NCBI GenBank assembly: GCA_964455935.1
Contig: CAYVZU010000094.1
Coordinates: 1 to 15,530, forward strand
DNA: 15,530 nt
DNA from: CAYVZU01 sp964455935
GTDB lineage: Bacteria; Fibrobacterota; CAYVZU01
Reading direction: 5' to 3'
In this document: piece by piece, positions 7,086 to 14,223 of the stretch
How positions within the stretch are numbered: the stretch's first letter is position 1
Layout of the letters: every line of letters starts with the position of its first letter
Translations under genes and position numbers: made by a program
The notes under the pieces: model-generated
What the model saw: only the letters and a program-made list of their open reading frames with translations
What the model was told of the DNA's origin: nothing
The model's database searches: none

Positions 7086-9047
7086 TTGCACCGATCCGCA
7101 CAATGGCTTCCCCGGGAGGTCCGCTTTCTTTGCGCGATCTACCTGCTGGGGCTCTGCTTCTTCGCGGTCTTTCGATTCGTGCTTCTGGCTGTGAATTATG
7201 ACGCGCTGGCGGCCATTCCCCAAAACCGCGCGGAACTTCTCCTGGGCGCTCTGGTCATGGGCTGGCGGTTCGACACGGTCATTTCGGGCTACATTCTGGC
7301 CCTGCCGGCCATTGTTCTATCCCTTCCATCGATTCTGCGATGGGGACACCGATTTCTGCATACCGCCGTTATTATATACCTGGGCCTTTTTTACTCCGCG
7401 GCATTTTTGATCTGCAGCATCGATATCCCGTTTTTCAGCACCTACTCGTTCCGGCTCACTTCGGCGATTCTTACGTGGATAGCCTTCCCGCGGTTCATGT
7501 TCCGCATGGTATTAGGGGAAATCTCCTATTGGATCTACGGGGTATTGTTCCTTGCGCTGCTGTTCGTGTTTCGGGTGTGCCTTATCCGATCCGGTAGGAT
7601 CCTCGGCGAAAGCGCGCCTGCATGGCCGTCCCGCACTCCTGCGATGCGGGTCCTCGTCTGGGTGATTGTCCTGTTCTCGCTTTTCGTGGGTATCCGGGGC
7701 CGGGTCGCCATAAAGGCCCCGATCTGCGTGGGTACGGCCTTCATCTCCAACTACTCTTTCATCAATCAACTCGGGCTCAATCCGGTCTATACCTTGGGCA
7801 CGGCTCTTCTCAACGACGGCAAAGAGGAGAACAAAACGTTGCGGTTGATGGAGGATGCCGAGGCCCTTTCCAATGTGCGCCGCGATCTTGGGCTGGCGTC
7901 CCATCAACCGGAAACATTTTCCATCGCCCGCCGGAACAAGCCGGCCGGAACCCGGCAGGATCTCAACGTGGTCATAGTTCTCATGGAGAGCATGTCGGCC
8001 CAAAACCTGTCCCGGTACGGCAATCCCGATTCGCTGACTCCGAACCTGGACAGAATCGCGGAGAAATCCTTTGCCTTCGACTCGGTCTATTCCGCGGGGA
8101 TCCATACGTACAGCGGGGTCTTCTCGACCCTCTTCGGCTTCCCCACTCTCAAAAAACAGCACCCCATGAACCTGGGCAACACCGTGCGATACACCGGGCT
8201 GGCCCGGGACCTGAAGACCTTTGCGTATGCGTCGGCCTACTTCACGACCCACGACGACCAGTTCGACAATATTGGCGGATTCCTCCGGGCCAATGGCTTT
8301 GATCGCATCGTCTCGCAGAAAGACTACCCTTCAAGCCGGGTTCTAAGCACGTTGGGAGTTCCCGATCATTTTCTGTTTGAGTACTCGGTCCCGATTCTCA
8401 ACGAGCTTTCCGGCCGCGGCCGTTTCCTGGCCGTTTTTCTCACCGGAAGCAACCACGGCCCTTACATCATTCCGCCCGGGATCGATTTTGCGCCGCGCTC
8501 CCGCGATCTCCGGCACCAATTGATCGAGTATTCCGATTGGGCACTGGGCCGGTTTCTCGACTCCGCCGCAAAACAGGAATGGTTCCACCGGACCATTTTC
8601 GTTTTAACCGGGGACCACGGCACGAGCTATGATTCGCCATATCCGATCTCGCTGTCGTATCACCACATCCCGCTTCTATTCTTCGCGCCGGGTCTGAAAT
8701 CAGCCGGCGAGCGGAGCGGTGCCATTGGAGGCCAGATCGATATTTATCCAAGCGTCCTTGGCTTTCTGGGCCTGCCGTTCGAAAACCGGACAATGGGAAT
8801 TGACCTGTTTCATTCCCGAAGACCTTTCATCTGCTTCAACTCGGATAATGTTCTGGGCTGCGTCGATCAAGAAGACCTTCTGGTCATTGCCGAGGATGGA
8901 ATGCCAAGACTCTATCGCTACACGCAGCGCGATCCCGCCGACCACGGCCTTTCGCGTCCGGACAAGGTCAGCGCAATGCGAAAATACGCCTTCTCCGTCT
9001 TTCAGACCACTCAGTTTTTAATGCAGGGAAACAAGATCGCAAAGTAG
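7086..9047 (+). CDS. LTA-synthase-like membrane sulfatase / phosphoglycerol transferase family protein
   Basis: The protein has 653 residues from the TTG at 7086, or 658 if translation starts at CTG 7071. The N-terminal part holds about five or six membrane helices (near 13-35, 62-82, 92-112, 149-165 and 188-205). An extracytoplasmic alkaline-phosphatase/sulfatase domain follows from about 290. Metal and active-site features are visible: VVIVLMESMS (E301), GIHTYSG with the expected nucleophile T341, SNHGP (H457) and LTGDHG (D510, H511), then HHIPLLFFAPG. This matches LtaS/OpgB/EptA-like enzymes, which move phosphoglycerol, phosphoethanolamine or similar groups onto envelope glycans or lipids. 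In a presumed diderm, modification of periplasmic glucans or surface polysaccharide is likelier than lipoteichoic acid synthesis. The gene is monocistronic as far as seen. Confidence 0.88.
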   Translation: MHRSAQWLPREVRFLCAIYLLGLCFFAVFRFVLLAVNYDALAAIPQNRAELLLGALVMGWRFDTVISGYILALPAIVLSLPSILRWGHRFLHTAVIIYLGLFYSAAFLICSIDIPFFSTYSFRLTSAILTWIAFPRFMFRMVLGEISYWIYGVLFLALLFVFRVCLIRSGRILGESAPAWPSRTPAMRVLVWVIVLFSLFVGIRGRVAIKAPICVGTAFISNYSFINQLGLNPVYTLGTALLNDGKEENKTLRLMEDAEALSNVRRDLGLASHQPETFSIARRNKPAGTRQDLNVVIVLMESMSAQNLSRYGNPDSLTPNLDRIAEKSFAFDSVYSAGIHTYSGVFSTLFGFPTLKKQHPMNLGNTVRYTGLARDLKTFAYASAYFTTHDDQFDNIGGFLRANGFDRIVSQKDYPSSRVLSTLGVPDHFLFEYSVPILNELSGRGRFLAVFLTGSNHGPYIIPPGIDFAPRSRDLRHQLIEYSDWALGRFLDSAAKQEWFHRTIFVLTGDHGTSYDSPYPISLSYHHIPLLFFAPGLKSAGERSGAIGGQIDIYPSVLGFLGLPFENRTMGIDLFHSRRPFICFNSDNVLGCVDQEDLLVIAEDGMPRLYRYTQRDPADHGLSRPDKVSAMRKYAFSVFQTTQFLMQGNKIAK

Positions 9048-9065
9048 GGGAATAGACTGTAGGCG

Positions 9066-9085
9066 TTTAGGCCATTCGGCCGAAA
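9066..9085. terminator. Weak hairpin between convergent genes
   Basis: TTT-a-GGCC-attc-GGCC-g-AAA can fold into an interrupted stem in the 44-nt gap between the stop codons of the sulfatase-type gene and the small membrane protein. There is no U-tract beyond the AAA/TTT arms, so a shared bidirectional terminator is only a possibility. Confidence 0.3.
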
Positions 9086-9091
9086 TCCGCT

Positions 9092-9445
9092 CTAATCACC
9101 TGATTGAATTTCGCTGGGGGTAACGGTATGCCGAAGGCGGCGGCCGGGCTGGAGTTTTGAATCATGGGATTCCAGCACGATGCCATTCTTCAGGTAGACC
9201 ACGATCTTGCTTTGGGTATCCTGATCCAGGTGCAACCGGACAGATCGTGTCTTGCCCGGCTTAATGCCGTCGAAAAGAAGCATTCCCTGATCGAAAAAGA
9301 GCTTGCCCGAGGTAATTTCCTGTTCCGTCTTGTTTTGAATTCTCACAATGCCGATTTCTCCCCGCCCGATTCCCACCCCAAAGCAGAAAACCGCTGCCGC
9401 GCCCACAATTGAAAGAAGGAACAGAACGACTTTTCTGGTATTCAT
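9092..9445 (-). CDS. Small membrane-anchored protein of unknown function
   Basis: The 117-residue product starts MNTRK followed by a single hydrophobic segment (about 6-26), which is either an uncleaved anchor or a signal peptide. The remainder is polar and beta-rich, with alternating patterns such as EIGIVRIQN, SVRLHLDQD and KIVVYLKNG, suggesting a small extracytoplasmic beta-sandwich. I do not recognise a family. The ATG at 9445 is preceded by GGAGGT with a short spacer, so translation is well supported. It is the last gene of a unit with the GalT-like gene (38-nt gap) and greA. It could serve in the envelope, but nothing in the sequence names a partner. Confidence 0.75.
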   Translation of the reverse strand: MNTRKVVLFLLSIVGAAAVFCFGVGIGRGEIGIVRIQNKTEQEITSGKLFFDQGMLLFDGIKPGKTRSVRLHLDQDTQSKIVVYLKNGIVLESHDSKLQPGRRLRHTVTPSEIQSGD

Positions 9446-9483
9446 GCGACCTCCGCCCGGATGCGCCCGAGCTCATGCATTCC

Positions 9484-10800
9484 TCAGCTTCGATTGTAGA
9501 GAAGGCAATTCGGCTTGGCCCCGCATTCTTCCGCGATCTTGAATTCCGCCACCCTCCCCCGGTCGCGCAGGTCGTATAAGCGCGGAACGATCCGGTCCCG
9601 CAGATGGCGGGGAGACGTGGGATTGATGTAGATACGCGTTCCGCCTTCGAATCCTGCATGGGTCGTGATCCGCCATTTCACCAGGATGTGCCAGGGCATG
9701 ACGTGGTAGGCGTCGCGCGGCGCATAGTACCACTCCTCATTGCAGCTGGTCTGGCTTCCGGACGCGGCATGGCAGGCATGGACCAGGTCGCTGAAACCAC
9801 GCAATTCTTGGTCGGTGTGTTCGCCGGGCCGGCCGTGACGGCTCTTGCTGTAAACGGCCAGGGACGGGTAGCGATGACCCATATCGGAGAAGGCGATGGC
9901 ATAATCGTTTTCCGCCACCACAAAATTGTGATAGCAGGCGAAGTTCACGACTTTTTCGTTGTAGATATTGCCGTTTTGCTGAAGAAGCTCTACCTCTTTC
10001 TCAACCGACAAGCCCCATTCGTCTAGGCCCACCATCTGCTTATGGAGGTGTTCGAAGCTGGCGCCGGCTGCGCTCAGCCAGTTTTGAAAAACCGAAATGT
10101 AGCGCACATAGCGGTTTTTCTCGTAGATGTCGTTCATGGCGCGGATCGTGAACTTCATGTATTGAAAGTGCTCGTCGGGGGTCATCTCCCCGGCGGAATA
10201 AAGGTCCGACACCTTTTGCGCGTCGGCCCGGTAATGGCGGCTAGGGATAATGATCTCGTGGCTTCCGGCGAAAAAGGCTTTGGCCATGGCCAGCTTTGCT
10301 TCCTCGGGCAGGGCCTCGATATCTCTGGCGGCTTTCCCCATGGTGCGCATCTTGTGATCGACCATGGCCAGAACATGCTCCCGCCCCCGGGGGGACCCCA
10401 GATACTCGTCCTGCCATTTCAGGTTATGGCCGGAGATCGTGTAGCCGTGGTTCTTCTCCCAATAGTCCATGGTGACGATCTCGAACAGGTTGGGCACACG
10501 GCGAAAAACAGGCCGGGTTTCCTGCAGCGCTTCGGCAGGAACGTGCTGGAGGACTTCATACTGTCCCCCCTGGAGGACAAGCCGCTCTTTTTCGGGAGGG
10601 ACTTCAAGGGCGCGGGCCAGGCAGAAGGGACAATGATCTTCGGGTTCATGGATCTCGAGGGGTTTCGCTTCGGAGGCGGGCTCATCCAAAGACAAGCGGT
10701 TGATCCGGCTGGGTACGACCCACACCTCGGTGCCGGTGAATGGGTTGATCTGTTTGATCGTGCCGTCCGGCATGGTGTAGTACATTCGTTCGGAACCCAC
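9484..10800 (-). CDS. GalT/HIT-superfamily protein, DUF4921-like
   Basis: The 438-residue protein resembles galactose-1-phosphate uridylyltransferases. HCPFC (C57, C60) fits the zinc site of GalT. VFQNWLSAAGASFEHLHKQ (237-255) matches the GalT active-site block in which the second histidine (here H253) becomes nucleotidylated. A second half-domain includes YHVMPWHILVKWR (365-377) and RIYINP (389-394). From memory it looks like the DUF4921 group, whose substrate is not established. A nucleotide-sugar or nucleotide-phosphate transfer or hydrolysis is inferred, and classic Leloir GalT is unlikely given the diverged motif (H-L-H-K-Q instead of HPHGQ). The GTG at 10800 is chosen because GGAGG at 10808-10812 precedes it by 7 nt; an ATG at 10785 is the alternative. 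It follows greA by 40 nt. Confidence 0.8.
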   Translation of the reverse strand: MGSERMYYTMPDGTIKQINPFTGTEVWVVPSRINRLSLDEPASEAKPLEIHEPEDHCPFCLARALEVPPEKERLVLQGGQYEVLQHVPAEALQETRPVFRRVPNLFEIVTMDYWEKNHGYTISGHNLKWQDEYLGSPRGREHVLAMVDHKMRTMGKAARDIEALPEEAKLAMAKAFFAGSHEIIIPSRHYRADAQKVSDLYSAGEMTPDEHFQYMKFTIRAMNDIYEKNRYVRYISVFQNWLSAAGASFEHLHKQMVGLDEWGLSVEKEVELLQQNGNIYNEKVVNFACYHNFVVAENDYAIAFSDMGHRYPSLAVYSKSRHGRPGEHTDQELRGFSDLVHACHAASGSQTSCNEEWYYAPRDAYHVMPWHILVKWRITTHAGFEGGTRIYINPTSPRHLRDRIVPRLYDLRDRGRVAEFKIAEECGAKPNCLLYNRS

Positions 10801-10840
10801 GGAATGCCCTCCTCGAAAATTCTTTGGAAGACCGGCCTTC

Positions 10841-11311
10841 CTATTTGTACCAAAAGTCGAGGATCTTCATTTTGATCGTTCCGTTGGGGGCGATCACTTC
10901 CACCACATCGCCCTTCTTCCGGCGCAGAAAAGCCTTGCCCATGGGGGAATGTGTGGACATCTTGCCCTTCAACGGGTCGGTTTCCTCGGGTCCCACCAGT
11001 TGGTATTCCTCGATATCATCCGAGCCCACTTCCTGCACTTTCACAAACGCGCCAAAGACAATTTCGTCGGCCCTGGCCTCGATGATGCGGGCGCGCTGAA
11101 TTTTTTCTTCCATGTCAGCGATCCGGTTTTCCAGGGCTTCCTGGTTCTCCTTGGCCGCATCGTATTCGGCATTTTCGGTCAGGTCGCCGTGGGAACGGGC
11201 CGTGGCAATCGCCTCGATTGCCTTGGGCCGTTCTTCGCGTTTGAGCCGTGCCAATTCCTCTTTGGCTTTCTCCAAGCCGTCCCGCGTTGTAGGAATAAAA
11301 GAATGGTCCAT
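10841..11311 (-). CDS. greA: Transcription elongation factor GreA
   Basis: GreA rescues backtracked RNA polymerase by stimulating cleavage of the nascent transcript through its secondary channel. The 156-residue length is standard. The N-terminal coiled coil (about 8-75) carries the tip sequence SHGDLTENAEYDAAKE (40-55) with the key acidic residues D43 and E46. The C-terminal FKBP-like domain ends with SPMGKAFLRRKKGDVVEVIAPNG, typical of the family. The ATG at 11311 is preceded by AAGGAC. It is the first gene of the unit with the GalT-like gene and the small membrane protein, and a 9-bp hairpin lies about 20 nt upstream of its start. Confidence 0.97.
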   Translation of the reverse strand: MDHSFIPTTRDGLEKAKEELARLKREERPKAIEAIATARSHGDLTENAEYDAAKENQEALENRIADMEEKIQRARIIEARADEIVFGAFVKVQEVGSDDIEEYQLVGPEETDPLKGKMSTHSPMGKAFLRRKKGDVVEVIAPNGTIKMKILDFWYK

Positions 11312-11331
11312 TTTTCGTCCTTTAATAAAGT

Positions 11332-11354
11332 CGGCCGGAATCGCCTTCCGGCCG
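11332..11354 (-). terminator. 9-bp GC-rich hairpin between nucleotidyltransferase gene and greA
   Basis: CGGCCGGAA (11332-11340) and TTCCGGCCG (11346-11354) form a perfect 9-bp stem with a 5-nt loop, 30 nt past the stop of the leftward nucleotidyltransferase gene. On the minus strand the stem is followed by an A and then CTTTATT, a modest U-rich run. It fits a Rho-independent terminator for the upstream unit. Because it sits directly before the greA ribosome-binding site it could also act as a leader structure for greA. Confidence 0.55.
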
Positions 11355-11384
11355 TATACCAGTAAAATAAGTTAAAACGGGATC

Positions 11385-12350
11385 CTAACGGTAGTCCGCC
11401 TTTCGACGCTTTTTTCGCCACAGCAAAACATCCAGGCGACGACGCTGCCACCGAATCATCATGGCTCCGATCCTGAGAACTGCGGAGGGATGGCCTATCG
11501 CGCTCCGGAGAAAGCAGCCCCCAAGCAGACGGGCCCAGAAGAAATACGGCCTTCCAGCCGAGAAAAACAAAGGAGTGTAGTTGCCGGTCCTCGCGGCCTC
11601 GATCACGCGTTCGGTTCTCTGCATCAACAACCGCGCTCCGGCGGTAAGCGAGACGGCCGATACGGTCGGCAGGCGCAGGTAATCGGAAATCCACAGAGCG
11701 CATGATTCGGGCTTCATCCAGTAATGGAGCGCGGCCAAAGGCCGCTGCAGATTGGGCAATGAAGCGGGGGCCTGAGGCGAAACCCGAAAATTGGGAATTA
11801 GTGAAACAACCGCTTCGTCGGTGATCCGAAAATGTACCTCAACCATATGGCCATCCCGGGAAACGATATCGTGATGGGGAGTGAATCGTTCACGTTGCTG
11901 ATGGCGAAATCCAGCCTTCTCCAACACCTCTCGTGACCTGGTCTTCGATTCCGGCGCCACCAGCAGGTCGATATCGCTCATGGGCCGAAGGCCGGGGCTT
12001 TCATACAGGGAGAAGGCCCAATCGATTCCGCGCAAGGGACAATGGATGATTCCAGCCTTTGAAAGATGCGCCGACACCTCGTCGTAGGTTTCGCGCAGAC
12101 GAAGGTTGCGTACCAGCGTGAAATGATAGTCGGCCAGAAGCCGGCTTGCCTCCGGCGGGGAAACCCGGTCCAGGCAGTCCGCCTTTTTCAGGCACCAGTA
12201 GAGCAGCGGTGTTAACTTATGGCGCTGGGCAAGGTCTAGAAGACCGGGCCAGGGAATCTCTTTGGCCGCCAACGAGCGAATGCCCGAAGGTGTTTCCTTC
12301 TGCATGCAGGCAAGCAGCAATGCAAGGCCCGGACGCGTTACAGAATGCAT
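11385..12350 (-). CDS. Nucleotidyltransferase-fold protein (NTP_transf_5-like)
   Basis: The 321-residue protein carries the nucleotidyltransferase signature GLRPMSDIDLLV (120-131) with the metal-binding D126 and D128, and a later acidic strand MVEVHF (E171) that should complete the triad. PLRGIDWAFSLY before it matches the LKG-like element of the family, with R in place of K. The C-terminal part (about 200-321) is helical, ends strongly basic (WRKKRRKADYR) and is not recognisable. Members often sit near polysaccharide or surface-glycan genes, but their substrates are mostly unknown. The start at ATG 12350 is preferred, because the longest reading, from 12482, would overlap the preceding gene by about 100 nt and add a non-conserved leader. 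No strong Shine-Dalgarno site is visible. The gene follows the secreted protein gene by 32 nt. Confidence 0.75.
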   Translation of the reverse strand: MHSVTRPGLALLLACMQKETPSGIRSLAAKEIPWPGLLDLAQRHKLTPLLYWCLKKADCLDRVSPPEASRLLADYHFTLVRNLRLRETYDEVSAHLSKAGIIHCPLRGIDWAFSLYESPGLRPMSDIDLLVAPESKTRSREVLEKAGFRHQQRERFTPHHDIVSRDGHMVEVHFRITDEAVVSLIPNFRVSPQAPASLPNLQRPLAALHYWMKPESCALWISDYLRLPTVSAVSLTAGARLLMQRTERVIEAARTGNYTPLFFSAGRPYFFWARLLGGCFLRSAIGHPSAVLRIGAMMIRWQRRRLDVLLWRKKRRKADYR

Positions 12351-12382
12351 TCTCTGAAAATACCTAGCTCTTCCCAGCAAAA

Positions 12383-14167
12383 TCAGTTGGGCAACCACAC
12401 AAAGCGCTTGACGGCAAAGTCCTTTCCGTTTTTCAGGCGCACAGTATATACGCCCGGAGCAAACAGATTCCTTCCAATCCAATAACGACGGACATTTTTG
12501 GCTGCCTCCAAAGGCTCAAGGACGCTCACCCTTTTTCCGGCACTGCTCCAAATCTCCAATGTCCCGGCGGGCCGGCTCGTATGCGAAACCATAAAATGCA
12601 GGTCCCGGCCTGAGCCCAAAACTTGAACATCAAGAGGAGAAGCATCGTTATAGTCAGGTTGAGAAGAAACCGAATTCCCGGTGGAAGGCAATTCGCCCGG
12701 AACCGTATAATCGATCCGCTTGATGAGCTTGAGCACCGGTTTGTCGCCTGCATAATCGAATGTCGCGCCCTGGTTTTGATAATCCCTGCCGCCCTTGCCC
12801 GCGCCGCGGTAATCGCTGTCCACGGCCTGCGGACCATCGCCGTTGACCTGTGAAATATCCTTGACGGCAAAGTGGATCGTGGCGCCCGGAGTCAACCTAG
12901 CCTCATCGGCGGATGACGCCAATTTGAAGGGAGCCCATACGTTTTGATAATAAGGCCACCATTTTTCAAAGCGGCCTTGGGTATTCTGTTTGATGCCGAA
13001 TCCGCTGTGCGCCTGGATCATGACCGGCGTGGCTTTTTCCCAATTGTCATTAGTGATGGGTGAAAAGGAATAGCGCACCTCATAGCTCGAATAGCTGTAT
13101 TGGTTGTTCTTGTATTTGTCATTAAAACCGATTTCAAAGGATTTTGTGCCGGACTTGTACAGAACGGCCGCGTTGGCAATGGTTTCGTCGTTTTGCGGCA
13201 GACTGTCGTATTTGAACTCGATCTCATCAAACCATACGGAATACGGCGGCGTACTGATGCCTTCGTAGCGCTCGAAAGCGAAATACATGCTGTGCATCGT
13301 GTTGAAATACGCGGTATCCATGCAGCGGAGGCTGTAAGAAGGATACGGATAGCGGTCGGCGCTCGAATATGCATTGTTATGCTGGGGATGCCCGTCCATC
13401 ATGATATGTACCCATCCCCCGCCGGAAATGACCACCCTGTTATACCAGTGTCCGCCGATGTTATTGTAGGGGCCCAAATCAAGCGCCGCTGCCGGAGGAA
13501 TTCCCGTGCCGCCGTTTCCAACGCTCACATCATCCGGAATATGGACGTACAGGCTCAGCCTGTTGGCACCCTTGGCGCCTTCAAAGGGCACCGTCGCACT
13601 GCGGAGGCTGGTGTTCATAAAGTATAGATAGGGCGCCCCGACCTTCATGCCCGCTTCCACGGGATTCTTTCCCTGGGCAAGATAATCCAGATATTCTTCC
13701 TTGGTCGTCAATGGTAATCCATTGCCATTGCAATTGGATGATGAAGGACAGGTGGTGGAATTCTTTCCACCCGTGACCGCAAACCGGAGGCTGTTGCCCT
13801 TTACGGCACGCTTACCGTCGATCTCCAAATACCCGTAAACCTCGAACCCCATGTGCGGATTGTTGTAAGCCGAGGATGAATAAATGTTGAAATAATCATG
13901 GATATTATCGTTGCCCTTGTATCCGGCAGTGTTGCGCCACCCGGCCCGTTTGTAGACTGTCATGCCGTAGTTGTTGTCCGGATTGGTGATGTGCGAGGTA
14001 TACAGCCAGCCTGCTCCTGAACCGGGGATCTCTTTTTCCGCGGTAACAGGCAGGCTGTCGAAGTTCTGATAAACGCTCATCAGTTTCCCCTGGCCAAAGA
14101 CGGGAACGGCGATCAACAGGGCGAACAGCAGACCCAACGGATTTCCAAGGAACCTGCGAGTCGTCAT
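12383..14167 (-). CDS. Secreted protein of unknown function with putative C-terminal (type IX-like) sorting domain
   Basis: The 594-residue product opens with a signal peptide (MTTRRFLGNPLGLLFALLIAVPVFGQ, cleavage near 25-26), given here in parts: basic n-region to residue 5, hydrophobic core 11-23. The large middle is rich in Tyr, Asn, Gly and Ser, with beta-sandwich character, including VWFDEIEF (about 318-325), a style seen in lectin-like and polysaccharide-lyase-like domains. No catalytic motif is recognised. The last 80 or so residues (from LDVQVLGSG) form an Ig-like tail with GTLEIWSSAGKRV and GVYTVRLKNG, ending KRFVWLPN, which resembles type A C-terminal sorting domains of FCB bacteria. 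AGGAGG lies 5-6 nt before the ATG at 14167. It follows the beta-helix gene by 56 nt and is probably exported to the cell surface. Confidence 0.8.
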   Translation of the reverse strand: MTTRRFLGNPLGLLFALLIAVPVFGQGKLMSVYQNFDSLPVTAEKEIPGSGAGWLYTSHITNPDNNYGMTVYKRAGWRNTAGYKGNDNIHDYFNIYSSSAYNNPHMGFEVYGYLEIDGKRAVKGNSLRFAVTGGKNSTTCPSSSNCNGNGLPLTTKEEYLDYLAQGKNPVEAGMKVGAPYLYFMNTSLRSATVPFEGAKGANRLSLYVHIPDDVSVGNGGTGIPPAAALDLGPYNNIGGHWYNRVVISGGGWVHIMMDGHPQHNNAYSSADRYPYPSYSLRCMDTAYFNTMHSMYFAFERYEGISTPPYSVWFDEIEFKYDSLPQNDETIANAAVLYKSGTKSFEIGFNDKYKNNQYSYSSYEVRYSFSPITNDNWEKATPVMIQAHSGFGIKQNTQGRFEKWWPYYQNVWAPFKLASSADEARLTPGATIHFAVKDISQVNGDGPQAVDSDYRGAGKGGRDYQNQGATFDYAGDKPVLKLIKRIDYTVPGELPSTGNSVSSQPDYNDASPLDVQVLGSGRDLHFMVSHTSRPAGTLEIWSSAGKRVSVLEPLEAAKNVRRYWIGRNLFAPGVYTVRLKNGKDFAVKRFVWLPN

Positions 14168-14223
14168 TTTTTCCTCCTATTCAATGGAAATTATTGGGAA
14201 CCCGGAACCATCGGTCTCCTGTC

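Noticed and set aside
9604..10875. Plus-strand frames opposite the GalT-like gene (9604-10026 and 10042-10875)
   Set aside because: They mirror the coding constraint of the minus-strand gene, lack ribosome sites, and show no domain.
12351..12482. N-terminal extension of the nucleotidyltransferase gene to 12482
   Set aside because: It would overlap the 3' end of the secreted-protein gene by 100 nt, and the extra residues look like noise; the ATG at 12350 fits the gap between the genes.
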